The position numbers were made by a program, and so were the translations under genes. This document shows, piece after piece, positions 10,965-23,192 of a DNA stretch of 64,000 nucleotides. Below the pieces are notes generated by a model. The model saw only the letters and a program-made list of their open reading frames with translations. It did no database searches and was not told the DNA's origin. Positions within the stretch are counted from its first letter, which is position 1, and the number at the start of each line of letters is the position of its first letter. Origin of the DNA: Pyrenophora tritici-repentis (lineage: Eukaryota > Ascomycota > Dothideomycetes > Pleosporales > Pleosporaceae); assembly GCF_003171515.1 (NCBI RefSeq), contig NC_089391.1, positions 3,534,001-3,598,000 on the forward strand, given 5' to 3'.

Positions 10965-13900
10965 ATGGCGCACCTTCTCACGACGCCTCGCACAGAGGTT
11001 GGCGACATGACGCGCTTCACCACCAACGATCCCTCCTTCAGCATAGAAGAGACATTTATTGCGCCGACAGACCGCGACAATCTGTTCAAGCAGATGAATG
11101 GCGTACGAACACCCCGAAACAACGTTGCAGCCCGACGCAACCGGAACGCGAAGAATGAGTTCACGCCCATGTTGAAGAGCGCAACCACCAACCGGACGCG
11201 CCAGGTCAACGGCTTACTAGATGGAAAACTCACAACGCCCGCCGCGATGAAACCAGGCTTTCAAGTCAGCAATACGCCTCTGCCCGAGGCGAGCATATAT
11301 GATGTAGAATCCAGCTCGTTTGCCGGCTCAGTAGGTGATCAGACAGAGGTGCCAAACCTCAGTGCGAGTGATATGAGCACGCCCATGGCCCTGCCGAGAC
11401 GAGCCGAGGGTGAAATGGATGGTGGCAATGGCAATGTGCTCACTCTGAGAGAGCAGGAGGCCGTGCGTATACTCCGATACCCCGCGCGCAGTCAACGCGC
11501 TTACCCTGATACTCTGCTAACCATTTTTGCAGCGTCTGGAGCAAATCGACAAGGAAAATTTCGGCCTGAAGCTTAAGATCCACTTCCTCGAAGAGAACCT
11601 CAAGAAAATGGGCCCCGAGTTCAACCAAAAAGCCATGGAAGAGAACATCAACCTCAAGTCGGAAAAGGTCACCATGACGCAAGACCTGAGGAAATACACA
11701 AAGGATCTCAAAGCGGCCGAGAAGGAGTTGGACGAATACAAGCAACGATTGAGCGAATACGCGGAGAAAGTCAAGAGGCGACATGCTGACGAGGGTATAC
11801 GCGAGGAGATGGAGGAACTCCGCAGACTGGCTGAGGAGCGTGCAGCTGAGATTGAGCGCCTTGAGGGGAAAGTTGAAGATGCGAAGTCTGCGGAGGAGGA
11901 ACTGGATAAGCTCGATGCCGAGTTAGAGAGCGCACAGGCAGAGCTCAAGAGGAGGGACGCATTACTAGATGAGCAGGAGGAACAAATCAATAAGTTGGAG
12001 AACAAGCTAGCACAAGCGCAAGATTCTCAGGCCGCTGGCAACGGGGAGAAGGACCGGCAACTCAAAGACCAGGCCAAGCGAATCGCGGAATTGGAAGAGC
12101 AGCTGCAATCGTTCAAAGATTCCCAGCATGACGACTTGGCTGATAAAGACCGCCAACTGGCTGAGCGTAGCGAGAAAATTGAGGATCTTGAGGATCAGCT
12201 TCGCTCAGTTGAGCGCGAGAAAGATACTGAGATCGACAAACTGCAAACTAAGTTTGCTTCGGCTGCAGATAGCAAGGACGCACAAATCCGAGAGCTGGAA
12301 CAGCAACTTGACGAGGTAGAGCGCGAACTTGATGAGGCAGACGAGCAGAAGCGACAGGAGCTTGCGGTCCTCGAGGATCGACTTCGATCTATGGAGCGCG
12401 AAAAGGACGCTGAGTTTAGGGAGCTTCAGAGGCGCCTACAGACTGCTCAAAACGAGAAAGATGCGGAGATGGATGCGTTGCGCGAACGCTTGGAACTCGC
12501 AGAGTCTCAGGGCGACAATCAGGTCCAATTAGCACAACAATCCGCCAACGATGCGAGGCAAAAGGTCGTTGACATCACCCGCGAGAAGGGGGTTGAGATT
12601 GAGCTCCTACAATCACGAGTCGATGCCGCCGAAACCAAGGCCGACGAACTGGAAGATTTCCGCAGACAGCATCAAGATGCTATGCAACAGATTGCGCGCC
12701 TGCAACGAGATGCGTCGGCTTATGAACAGCAACTGCAGCAGCTCCGACGCGATCTCAATCAAAAGGATCGCGAGCTGGAAGGCGTTGAAAGATTACGCCG
12801 CGAACGCGACGATGTCACGCAGGAGCTTACTGGGCTCCGTACAACGCTATACACCAAAGATGCTCAAGTACAAGCGCTCAACACTGCCACACGCGAACGG
12901 GACGCCTTATCACGTGAACTTACGACTCTTCGCCGCGAGCGTGACAACCTCGTTTCTAAGATGACGAGCAAGGACGAGCAAGTTGAGGCATTGCGGAAAG
13001 GCAACAATGACCGCGATACTCTGGTTGCAAACCTTCGACAAGAGCGTAATGAGATCGAGAGTGAGATGCGCAGCCTGCGGACGGCAGTGTCCGGCAAAGA
13101 TACACAGATCGAGGCGCTTCAAAAGATCACACGCGAACGAGACGCGCTCTCGCGAGATGTTTCAACCCTGCAGTCATCGTTGCAAACGCGTGAGCGTGAC
13201 ATAGCTAATTTGCAAAAGAAGATTGAGGTACAAGAAGCGACACTCACGGAGCTTAAGCAGCTCAGGAGTGACCTCGGTGATTGCACACGAGAGCTGGAGA
13301 CGGCACGACAGACGATAGTAGATCGCGAAGCTGAGCTCGATGCTCTGCGAGATCATGCCGATGAACCCGACACACAGATCGATATCATGCAGGATCTTAT
13401 TCGTAAGCGAGATGATGAGCTGGAGAATCTGCGCGATGAGTTGAACAACCAGAGGAGTCAAGTTGAAGCTCTCCAAAGACTAGCAGAAGAACGTCTGGAA
13501 GCACTTGAAGAGCTCAAGGAGACCGCCCATCAAGAGAAGGACGACTTGGAAGCAGAAATAGAAGTTCTGCAGGACGATGCCGAGGAGGCTGCCGAAGAGA
13601 AGGCGTCTCTAGAAGAGAAAATCGCCCTTCTTGAATCCATGATCCGAGAGAAGGAAAATCAGAACGGTGCTCTGCAATCAGAGTCTCGTGCAGCCCAACG
13701 CGAACAAAAGGCAGCGCTTGAAAACAAGATCCACGACCTAGAATCACACATCCGCGACAAGGACTCACAACACCGCAAACAGCTATCCGAAGCCAAGTCA
13801 GCAGCGCGCGATAAGCAGATGGCTCTCGACCGTCAACTACGCGACCTGCAATCCGAGCTTCGGGAGAAGGAATCGCAGTACCGCCTTCTCCAAGCCTCAT

Positions 13901-14444
13901 CCAAAGCGATACAGCAAAAGGCTAAACAAGACTCGGACGATCTGGATGAGCAGGCCGAAACCATCACGAAACTCCACATCAAGGAGATTAACGGTCTAGC
14001 CAAGCAAATCCAATATCTCCGCGCACGCTGCTCGCGAGCAGAAGCATTCCGCGAAGCACTCGGATACCAAAAACAATTCTTCCTCATGCAGATCCAAAAC
14101 TACAATGAAGCGTACGTTCCTTCACCTTCCCATCCTCCTCTGGACAAACATACTAACACAAACCCAGCAATCAAAATGAACTCCACCTCATCTCGCAAAT
14201 GGGCATCACTCCCGACATCACTGTGCACGACCGTCGGCCCAAATTTAAATCCGCGATCCTGACCGTCATCGCGGCAATCAGGATGCAAAGGCTCGCTGAT
14301 GGGTGGGCGCAGAACCGCAAGATTCATGAACAGCTTGTGGCTAAGCTGCAGGGTATGCGTAGGAGGGATGGAAGGAGTATGGCGGGTGTGCCTACAAGTA
14401 CGAGGAAGAGTGGAGGCGGCTCGCAGTTGAGGATTGCGAGGTAG
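10965..14444 (+). CDS. apsB: Centrosomin/Mto1/ApsB-like microtubule-organising coiled-coil protein
   Basis: There are three exons: 10965-11462, 11533-14111 and 14168-14444. The introns are 11463-11532 (GTGCGT...GCAG) and 14112-14167 (GTACGT...CCAG with a TACTAAC branch site), giving 1,117 aa in phase. A disordered N-terminus leads into a centrosomin motif-1 (Cnn_1N) spanning the first splice junction: LREQEA then RLEQIDKENFGLKLKIHFLEENLKK. About 800 residues of heptad-repeat coiled coil rich in E, K, R and Q follow. The C-terminus (NELHLISQMGITPD, then RRPKFKSAILTVIAAIRM) resembles the Mto1/PACT-type region that anchors the protein to spindle-pole or septal organising centres. In filamentous ascomycetes this family (ApsB, S. 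pombe Mto1) nucleates cytoplasmic microtubules. The symbol is by similarity. Confidence 0.88.
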
Positions 14445-14855
14445 TGTTTGCAGTATCTGTGATGGGGGCCGTGTATGTTGTTAGGGTATGGATGGCGTTT
14501 AGGTGTACAGAGAGTTTGGCTTTTTTTTTTCAGTTTATTTTTATGCATGGCTCTATAATGAGCATCATGCCATTAGGTTACAAATGGTGTTTCTTGGGGG
14601 TATTCCAGAAGCACGTTGGTTTGATACACCATTCACTCTGGGTCATTGAGTGTGTCGGGTTACAACGGCGCTTTGTTTTTTTAATCAGAATGAAGTTATG
14701 ATAACTCCTCATTTATTTTGCTGCAAATATATACAACCATATTTGTACAGAACTCATTCTTCCCATTCAAATCATACTACGTCTGCGCTAAAACACGAAA
14801 GGAAAGGGGGTATCAAAATATCTTCCCTTACCATCAGCAGCACCACCACCAGCCA
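14445..14855. other. Convergent 3' intergenic region
   Basis: This 411-bp region is shared by the 3' ends of the MTOC gene (+) and the Wss1-like gene (-). It contains a T10 run at 14520-14529, suitable for 3' UTR function. No gene is seen. Confidence 0.5.
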
Positions 14856-16187
14856 TCACCCCTTCCTACACCCCACACCACAGACCCCACACCCACCCGC
14901 GTCCCCAGCATTCACATACAGACTCCCTTTACAAGCCTCGCTCTTGCAGGACCAAGAATCGGGTACGAGCTCTTTGTTTAGTACGTTTGCGCAGGCCATG
15001 CAGGTTAGTGCTGAGGGGTCGTTTGCTAGTGAACAGATGGGGCAAGCAAAGGTTGGTGGGGTTTGCGGTTTGGTACGGCGGGGTGGTGGGTTGGGGAGGG
15101 TGGTCTTGGGTGAAGCTTGTGAGGGAATGGCCGTCTTGGACGTAAGTGGTTTCGTCGCGCCCTTCGCCGAAGGTGCCGGTGTCTTGACCTGCGTTTTCTT
15201 CGACCGTTGGGGAGCAAAACCCTCTATCTCATCCCTTTCCCTCCTCGCATCACCGTCTTTGTCGTCTTCGTCGTCGCATATTTTGATGAGCGCGCGGCCT
15301 TTGTCGTCGAACATGCTTTTGCCGTCGATGTCGACTGCAGCGCCGTTCTGGTCGCCTTCTTGGAACTCGTCTTCTGTGTCGGTGTCTGAGGAAGAGGCTT
15401 CTTCTTCCTTTTTTATCGTTACGTCTTCTTTCTTGACTGTGTCGAAGCGAGCTAGTGCCGCGGCGGCTCGGAGATCGCGTCCTCTGGCGCTGCCAGCGAC
15501 CCTGGGTTTGCCTTTCTTCGGTACACCCTTTTCCAGCTTGACTTTTGTGTCGTCGTCGGCGCCCAAGGCCTTGCCACCAGCTCCGAATTTCTTCAGTATC
15601 CTCCTCTGTTTCCTCTCCGCATAACTTAGTGTTGACGTATCTTTCCCGCCTCTCTTCCTCTTCCCCGCTCTCCGCCCATACGTCCCTCCACAAAGATGCT
15701 CCGGTACATCCACTGACTCCCCCTCACGCGCCTGTACCACCCCAGTATCCAATTCCCGTCCTCTTCCCCACAACCCTTCGCCAGTGTACCCCCTCGCCCA
15801 AAGCGCCCTCAATTCCACCGCATACCCATCCCTCACCTTCCAAAACGCCTTACTATGGTTCATCTGCTTGCAATGCGCTAGCTCATGTACCATGACCATT
15901 TCCACCATGCGCTGCGGTAGCCATCGCCCCTGCCGGTCCCGCAACACGAGTTGTATGACTTCGCCGGCGTTGAAGTTGCGGCCCACGAACTCGGTGTTGT
16001 AGGGGTATTCTTCGAGCGCTTGCACGAGGATTTGGTGCGACTTCATGAAGGGGTAGCATATTGCTGCCACCCGGTTTAGGATGGCAAGGGCGGTGGCGGA
16101 GGTGCTGCCGGGGAGGGTGCGGATGAAGTTTATGTGCGCATTGGGGCGTTGGGTGCGCTCGTTCAGGCGCTCGAAACCGAGGGGCAT
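14856..16187 (-). CDS. wss1: Wss1-like WLM-domain metalloprotease
   Basis: An intronless 443-aa protein. Residues 1-130 form a WLM domain with the zinc-protease motif HELAH at 101-105 and a third ligand His at 111 (HELAHCKQMNH). A basic, Lys/Arg-rich and disordered middle (about 190-330) is consistent with DNA or SUMO contacts. The C-terminus has two Cys4-type zinc fingers, the first RanBP2-like (CPICSLANDPSALTCMAC). Yeast Wss1 is a SUMO-dependent protease that removes DNA-protein crosslinks such as trapped topoisomerase 1; the same role is inferred here. The start is the ATG at 16185-16187. Confidence 0.9.
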   Translation of the reverse strand: MPLGFERLNERTQRPNAHINFIRTLPGSTSATALAILNRVAAICYPFMKSHQILVQALEEYPYNTEFVGRNFNAGEVIQLVLRDRQGRWLPQRMVEMVMVHELAHCKQMNHSKAFWKVRDGYAVELRALWARGYTGEGLWGRGRELDTGVVQAREGESVDVPEHLCGGTYGRRAGKRKRGGKDTSTLSYAERKQRRILKKFGAGGKALGADDDTKVKLEKGVPKKGKPRVAGSARGRDLRAAAALARFDTVKKEDVTIKKEEEASSSDTDTEDEFQEGDQNGAAVDIDGKSMFDDKGRALIKICDDEDDKDGDARRERDEIEGFAPQRSKKTQVKTPAPSAKGATKPLTSKTAIPSQASPKTTLPNPPPRRTKPQTPPTFACPICSLANDPSALTCMACANVLNKELVPDSWSCKSEACKGSLYVNAGDAGGCGVCGVGCRKG

Positions 16188-16683
16188 GGTGGGGAATTGG
16201 ATTGTATGAAGTGAAGTCAGTTGAGGTGGACGTATAGAGGCGTGGTTTTGGGGTGAGTGGCGTACATTGTGAAGAACAGTGGTGGGTGGCGGTTGAGCTT
16301 GGAGGGGTGGAGATACGCTCCAAGTTCGGAGTTAATGACGCGCGCTGACGCGACTAGCACACGCTGTCACGAAGTTCATGACTGCAATCGTCAATCTACT
16401 CTAAGCTTCATCCTTTTCAAGTGCCAAAAAATTGCGAGCATAGCCTTGGGGAACTGCATGTATATGGAGCATCTCACGACTCTGTCATCGTCTCATGTGT
16501 TGTTACCTCCTTCTAGACGTGGTATTGACATCAGAGACGACCAATTCCCGTATGAGCCGTATCCGCCGTATTTCACACCGCGCTATTATATATCTTCGAT
16601 GTCTTCCACCTGAATAATTTAAACCATCACGACTCCGCCCCAATTTCGTCATCACGAGACTACTCACACCATCACCACCAAAA
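16188..16683. promoter_or_regulatory. Divergent promoter region, wss1-like and 3-beta-HSD-like genes
   Basis: A 496-bp gap lies between divergent starts. A TATATATC-like tract lies at about 16586-16593, roughly 90 bp before the plus-strand ATG. Confidence 0.45.
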
Positions 16684-17832
16684 ATGGAGACTACCACATT
16701 TCCAGAGCACTCACCCCTTCACCGAAGCACCATCCTCATAACAGGGGGAAACGGCGGCCTCGCCAGCCAAATGCTGAAACTCTTCTCTCAACGAGGCTGT
16801 TCACACCTCCACTCGGTCGATCTTCAGCTTCCTCTCCATCGCCTCGAGGAAATCACATATCATGTGGGCGATCTCACTGATTCCACCGCCATGCGCCGGA
16901 TTTTTCAAACAACCAAACCAGACATCGTCGTCCACACCGCGAGTCCCAAGTTCTATTCTCCCAGGGATATCATGTAAAAGATCAACGTGGACGGCACTAA
17001 GAGCCTCGTTCAAATCGCAAAAGATTCTGGTACCTCATCGTTCGTGTATACCAGCTCCGCAAGCGTTGTCAGCGATGCTGCGACGGATTTACGATATGTT
17101 GACGAGACATTGCCTATGATACTGGAGGAGCAACAACGGGCAGAGTTCTATACGTACACCAAAGCCCTCGCTGAGACGTATGTTTTGTCGCAGAACCAGC
17201 GAGCCCAAGATAGTAGCAGCAGTAGCGGCGGCACATCTCACTTCCTAACCTGCGCCATCAGGCCCTCAGGTATCTTCGGCTTTGGCGACTTGACCGTGTT
17301 GCCCGGCATTCTAAACGCCTACTATCGTTGAAAGACAAACGTACAAATCGGTGATAACAAGAATCTCTTCGACTTCAAAGAGAACACAAATGTGGCTTAT
17401 GCACATTACCTCGCCGCTGCCGCACTTACTAAATCCCATCAATACCTCCCAAACGATGACGCCAATGTAGAAGGCGAAGCCTTCTTCGTTACAAAAGACG
17501 AGCCACGTTTTTTCTGGGAATTTACCCGCTTGGTCTTGAGGTATGCAGGTGACAAGACGCGGCCGGGGCAGGTCTGGGTGATTAGTAAGGCCTGTGCGCT
17601 ACTTTTGGCGGGGCTGCTAGAGTGGCTGTTTTGGGGGCTGGGGTTGGATGAAGCGCCGCTGACGAAGACGAAGGTGAGGTTGAGCTGTATGACGAGGTAT
17701 TTTTGTATTGAGAAAGCGAAGAGCAGGTTGGGATATAAGCCTTTGGTTGAGCTGGAGGAGGGACTTGAGCGCGCGATGGAAGACTGCGTTGGGAGGCGGA
17801 GAGTAGGGCAGAATGCGATTAAGAGAGAGTAA
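16684..17832 (+). pseudogene. 3-beta-hydroxysteroid dehydrogenase/Erg26-like NAD(P) protein, two nonsense mutations
   Basis: One continuous frame has two internal stops: TAA at 16975-16977 and TGA at 17329-17331. Ignoring them, it is about 382 codons of an extended short-chain dehydrogenase of the 3-beta-HSD/isomerase family. A Rossmann motif (ILITGGNGGLAS, residues 19-30), a DIVVHTASP stretch, KINVDGTKSL, the catalytic YTYTKALAE (YxxxK) and AIRPSGIFGFGD are all visible, as is a hydrophobic C-terminal segment as in sterol C-3 dehydrogenases. No GT-AG intron would remove either stop in phase. The first fits CAA to TAA (RIP-type CpA change), the second CGA to TGA. In ergosterol synthesis Erg26 decarboxylates C-4 intermediates; this copy is a paralogue of that type and is probably dead. 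Confidence 0.8.
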
Positions 17833-18804
17833 GGAGGGAGCCTTTTGGGTGGCCATAACCTATGAAGGGGTGTTTCGTTTGGCTACCATAGTATGACTCG
17901 ATACTATCACTTTCACCCCTACACACAAGAGCTGTCTATACGTAGAGATACCTAAGGAAGCGCGACTGATATCATGTACAACCCCTCTGAATTATCAAGT
18001 AATCTAAAGAGTCTGTCGAATGCATTCGGAAATTCGTCCAAAACCGGGAGTTCGCACTCGAAAGCACGAGCCAAAACATGAATAAACGTGTCCAAAAAGA
18101 AAATGAGCGCCATGCTGCAAGATTGCGACTCGGAAACACAGGGTACACATTGTGGTCTCTTCTCCAAGGCTTTTCTTTTTCTCTACCCTTTGTTTTCCTC
18201 TTAGTAAAGCATATGCATGAGATCGAGTTGTGGTATCGATATCGCAGTTGCCTATCACGTACGTTTCATTGTCCACGTAAGATGGCTCCTCATTCAGTCT
18301 CATTGTGCCCTCGAGTACTACGGTACTCTCCCACAGGCGATCCAAAACTTCCGCTCTTAAACGAAAAAAATACAAACGATTACAGCTACAACTCGACCAT
18401 GATCCGAGATTGAACACCTCAACCAACCTTGTCCACGTAAGTTTCCCACCTATCTGGAGTCTGGAGCAATTGATGAGAAAAGCAACCCAAAGTTTAGGTT
18501 ATCATTGCTCGCTAGTCTCGATTTGCAGTGTGGAACGCCGATGCAGACTGATATTGTTATCATTACGTTCTGCAGGAGAGAATACGCTTGCGTCTAGACG
18601 CCGTTATCGAACCTGTCTATTTCAATGCCCTGCTGAAGCTTCCGCATCACTGCTAGCTTGTGCGTTGGTTTCAAACAATATGGGGGATACAAAAAGACTG
18701 GGTGGTTCCTATTCATCCAGGTATCATCATTGTCATCATTCTCAACGACCAGCGACCGATCACGTAAGGGGACTTTGCTTTACAGTAATCATTCAGCAAT
18801 AGGT
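17833..18804. other. Intergenic region upstream of the P450
   Basis: A 972-bp region between the pseudogene and the P450 start. Short frames on both strands show no protein character. It probably includes the P450 promoter and leader; GCAATAG just before the ATG could be a 5' UTR intron acceptor. Confidence 0.4.
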
Positions 18805-20668
18805 ATGGATGTCCTTACCAACACAACCAGCGACGGAGCTCGCGGACTAGGTTCTACTGCGAATCTCAGCGATGCGAGTGGTCTTTTCAACATCGACTCG
18901 GGATACGCCATGATGTTCTTCTGTACCCTAGCTACAGTTACTTTTTTCGCTACAAAGCAGCGTACAGGCGGTACACCATTCTCTGCATCCGCGGAGCCAC
19001 CTGCGGTTCCTCATCTAATCCCATTTGTTGGGCATCTCTGGGGGTTGATGAGGTATACCCATGAGTACGCCAACACACTATGGTGAGTAAGAAAAAAATC
19101 TCCAGCCTCTTCTTATACATGCCTGCATACCGATGACTAACCGCCGTCATGTTTCCACAGTCAGAGCACACCGTATCCGATCTTTTCCATTCCCGTGCTC
19201 TTTGACAAAGCGTACCTGGTGAACTCGCCACTGTTCGCACAAGATATCTTCCGAAAGAAGAGCGTGAGCATGATACCTTTAGTGATAGAGTTTATTGGTC
19301 GATTGAGAGAACTCTCGGAACCGGCAAAAAAAGCTTATGCCGACGGGTTACGGTCAAAAGTCATACACCTGTTCGCTGCGAGGTTGACCGGGTCAGAGCG
19401 GAAGAAAATGGCCGCTGCCGCACTCCAGGAATTGACTGGGCTCCTCCCTCAAACTCTTCGGTCTGAAAGCGGTGGACCAGACATGGGAAGAGATGCCGTG
19501 GTGCAAGACCTTTGGCTCTGGATGCGTAGTATCATGACAATCACCACGACATCGTCACTAATGGGAAAAGAAAACAACCCATGGAGCAAGGACGTTTCTC
19601 TCGTAGATACTTACTGGTAAGCTATGATTCCACATAACCAAACCCAGCTGAGAATGTGGTGACATCTGACCCGAGTCCAAACGCTGACATGCATTTTTCA
19701 ATCTACTCAGGCAATTCGAAGATGGAGACCCAACTGACAGCACCACTGTCTTCGATCTTACATTTCGGAGCTCGAAGAAGGCGCATCTCACTCTGGTGAA
19801 TGTATTAGAAGCTTATTTTACGGCTGGACACGACAGGCTCAACGTCAAGAATAGCGACAATCATATTGCCTCGCTTACAGTCGACATGGCTGCCATGCAA
19901 CGCGAGCACGGGTTCACGGCTAGAGATATAGCAGCGACGTACCTGATCATTATCCACGCGGCAGTGGCCAACGTGGTACCGACATTATTCTGGTGTGTGA
20001 CATACGTCTTCAGCCAGCCAGCACTGCTCGTTGAACTGAGAGATGAGTTGAGTGCGGCAGTGACAATCGAGGCAAATACTGCAGTTGTGGATGCCGATCG
20101 GATACAATCCAACTGTCCACTTCTGCTATCCGTGTTGCGCGAGACACAGCGCCTGGTCTCGGTAGGCACACTGCACCGCCGAGTCGTCGACGACACCGTC
20201 GTATCCACCCACCGCCGCGAAAGTCAAGGGCAATCTTACCTTCTCAAAAAGGGCACCAACATGCTAATTTCAATGAAGAGCGCCCACCGCAACCCACTGA
20301 CCTGGGGACCCACAGCCAATGAATTCCACGCAGACCGATTCCTAGAGAAGCAGCCGAGTGCGATGGAGGAAAATCCAGATGATTCGACTCATTTACGCAG
20401 AGTGGGTTACTTCCCTTTTGGCGGAGGCCAGGACCAGTGTCCTGGACGCCACTTTGCAATCACCCATATAATGGGCACCATGGCTGTACTTATTCTGGGT
20501 CACGATATTACAGCTGTGGGTGGCGGACCCATATCTCAGCCAGGGTTTGGCCCGTGTAGGATGACAGAAGATACTGTGCGACCACATCCGGATGCCGACT
20601 TAGGGGTACGGATTGAAAGAAGACAAGGTTGGGAAGAAGTAGTGTGGCAAGTGAGGAATGATCACTGA
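18805..20668 (+). CDS. Cytochrome P450 monooxygenase (CYP7/CYP8-like, group IV type)
   Basis: There are three exons: 18805-19082, 19161-19616 and 19711-20668. The introns are 19083-19160 (GTGAGT...ACAG) and 19617-19710 (GTAAGC...TCAG), giving 563 aa in phase. An N-terminal membrane anchor (about residues 33-50) is followed by a Pro-rich hinge. The I-helix region is HAAVANVVPTLFW, lacking the usual AGxDT but like the A/NxxP pattern of CYP7/CYP8 enzymes. The K-helix ExxR is ETQR, and the haem loop is FPFGGGQDQCPGRHFA with Cys as thiolate ligand. All core motifs are intact. CYP7/8-type fungal P450s often act on sterol-like or fatty substrates, but the substrate is unknown. It lies next to a dead sterol-type dehydrogenase, which hints at a former two-step module. 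Confidence 0.9.
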
Positions 20669-21667
20669 TAATGTATCTTATCTATACTGGATGAAACGTA
20701 ATACTTCAAGTCTATCATGCTAGCATCTGAATCGGAAATGAGTTCCCCATGGGTAGCAGCGTCAAACTGTCAAACAACGTGCTCTCCACGATCCCAAGCC
20801 GCTCACCGCACTCGCCGCCTTGCCATCATAGACACGTGTGCCCTCTTCTCTGTGTCCCACAACAAGGATATGCAAACTTGAAATGAAAACATCTAGCAGC
20901 AGTCTCCAATTACTAGACCAACTCGACTGACTAGCCTACCTTCTTCGAGCGCTCTTGGGCGACGAGGGCTAGGAGATGGAAATACTTCATCATTAAGATG
21001 CAGCTGTTTGGAAATCCGCCTAGAGAGATGCATTTTGTGTGATACTCAAACAACGGGCCTACTCACGAAAGTGGTACTGGGAATGTGCCTTTGAGCCAGA
21101 ACCAAGCGTGTACTGAGGAGGTAGAATCTAGATGTGCGCACATACAGATAGCTTAAGTGCCTCACAAGAACCAACCCCACTGAACTATGGAACATCAGGT
21201 TTAGACAACCACATACCGTCTTTGGAGTCCCCATGGCCTCAGGGAAAGATCGATACACGCAACAGTCACATCACGTCCATCATGCCCACATACCGACCAC
21301 CACATCATAAGCAACCACATAATAAACACGTAAAGCTTTTGATAGATTACCAGGTATGTTCAAACCATGTAGCCGGTGATAAAGAAACCATATGTGACGA
21401 AACCTTGCCTGAGCCCCCTTTCCACCCTGACCCCCAACAACCTGATGCCATCCGAGCCATGATGCTCTTACCCACTCACCGAAAATGTGGTGAGGTAGCC
21501 AGCCGCTTCATGTATAAAAAAACACGCCCAGAGAGAAGATTTTGGAAGGGAAGATAAACATACCGTTACGCCATGCTCCAAATTCCACATGCAGTGTAGA
21601 AACGAGACTTGAACCCATGCTGCTCGCTTCACGTCGCTTTGAGTAGTCCACGCTCACAGCGCGCTTA
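20669..21667. other. Convergent 3' intergenic region
   Basis: A 1-kb region between the P450 (+) and KH-protein (-) 3' ends. A T-arm-like string (GGTTCAAGTCTC on the minus strand near 21602-21613) was examined as a possible tRNA and rejected. No gene is seen. Confidence 0.5.
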
Positions 21668-23192
21668 CTAGATCCGGTGCTTCTCCGATTCTAGGAAGGA
21701 ATGAGTTTCACGGTCGTATGGAAGTGGGGGGGAGGGGGGAGGGGGTCTACTGACCAAGACGCGAGTACAGCATGTACAACGCCATTTGGTTGCACTCCTG
21801 TGTGCCTGTAATGGTGACAAGACGCTCGTTGCTGTTATCGGTGGGCTCGTTGATTTTGATGACGCTTCCACTAAGTTGGCGAATCTCATTGATCTTCGCA
21901 CCGCCCTTGCCGATGATGGCACCGACCATGTCGTTGGGGATGAAGATCTGCTGTGTCAAAGGTTGGCCGGGCATTGCACCAACCGCTGCGTGAGGAGCAG
22001 CTCCACCGTGCGCAACGGGAGCTGCGGCAGGATGAGCTCCGTATGGAGTAGGTGCAGCCGGGCCACCGTACGGACCGCGGCTAGGCGAGCCAGCTCCATA
22101 AGGCATGTTAGGATGCCCATAGGGCGACTGCTGAGGGGGCTGTCCGTGCATGTGAGGCGCGCCATATCCACCGTGAGCGGGGGTGCGCTGAGGGGGTTCT
22201 TGGCGGCGAAAGTTTTGTGGGTGAGAGTACTGACCTCCAGCAGGCTGGGGAACGTATGGCTGGACGGACATGCCGCCTGGGACTACGTTGGCCGCCATTC
22301 CGCTACGTGTGGCATATTGGGAGGCAGCGGGACCGCCGAATCGCTCGGTCAGCTGCTCGACCAGTGTCTGCGCAACATAGTACACAGCAATGTGCACAGC
22401 GTCAGCAACACCCAGAACGATCAACGAGCGCTCGCCAGAGTTGGGGAGGAGGGTGTCAGATGCGTTCAACTTAGCATTGGAGGCCTCCTGGATCTCGCGG
22501 ATGCGAACACCGGCCTTGCCAATGATGGAGCCGATTAGAATGTGGGGGATAAGCAGACGCATGGGGTACGCCTTGGAAGTGGAAGTGGAAGGGGTCTCGA
22601 GGTCCTCTTGGTTTAGAGTGCGCACAATGAGACCGAAGGCTTTGGACACAGCATCAACTTGGCCGCTTACAGTAAGGATGCGTTCGACAGCGCCCCGAGA
22701 GTAGTCGCTAACGGTGCACTTGGCGCCAGACAGACGACGGATCTGAGTCACATTCTCTCCGCCCTTGCCGATGATGGTAGCTGCCTCGCTGGTGCCAATG
22801 CAAGCGCGCACATGCAGCCAGTTGGTCTCGTCTACCTGCTGGTTCTGGTTTACAGGCCGGCCATTGGCGCCCGACGTGGACTGAATAGGCTGGGTCTCGA
22901 GGATGGAAGGCGCGTCAGGGACAACAGTGTCCGTCTGGGTGGTCTCGGCGCCATTCTCCAGGGCAGCGCCGGCTACGTCATGCGCGTCGTCCTTGAGGCC
23001 CTCGGTGGCAATGTCGTCTGCTTTTACGGGCTGGGCAATATCAATGTCGTCTGCGATGGAGGCGTCCTCCTTGACCATTTTGTCGAGAGCCGGGCGCTTG
23101 GCATCGGGCTGGTCGTTGGGTCCGGCAGGCGACGACGGCTCCTCAAGCGGGCGCTTGGCCGACGAAGCTGCGATGGTGGGTGATGCAGACAT
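21668..23192 (-). CDS. Triple-KH-domain RNA-binding protein (PCBP/Rnc1-like)
   Basis: Two exons: 21755-23192 and a 23-nt terminal exon at 21668-21690, with intron 21691-21754 (GTCAGT...CTAG). Without splicing the frame stops just after YSRLGQ; splicing changes the end to ...YSRLESEKHRI, the expected C-terminus of this family. The product is 486 aa. KH1 (about 127-190, IIGKGGENV), KH2 (about 212-280, IIGKAGVRI) and KH3 (about 412-478, IIGKGGAKI) each have the RNA-binding GxxG loop. A Pro/Gly/His/Tyr-rich disordered linker separates KH2 from KH3. Homologues bind C-rich mRNA and control its stability, for example S. pombe Rnc1. The start is the ATG at 23190-23192. Confidence 0.92.

Noticed and set aside
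11517..12005. Ser-rich frame antisense to the coiled-coil gene
   Set aside because: It is a shadow of Glu/Lys/Leu codon repeats on the other strand. The same applies to the Ser/Arg-rich frames opposite SGT1, Kel3 and Trm10.
16970..17335. Introns to remove the two stops in the Erg26-like gene
   Set aside because: No GT-AG pair around either stop keeps phase and the flanking conserved sequence.
16684..20668. Secondary-metabolite gene cluster
   Set aside because: Only a P450 and a dead dehydrogenase; no synthase, cyclase, transporter or cluster regulator nearby.
21590..21670. tRNA-like T-arm string on the minus strand (GGTTCAAGTCTC)
   Set aside because: The T stem needs two G-T pairs, and no matching acceptor stem or A-box D-arm was found upstream.
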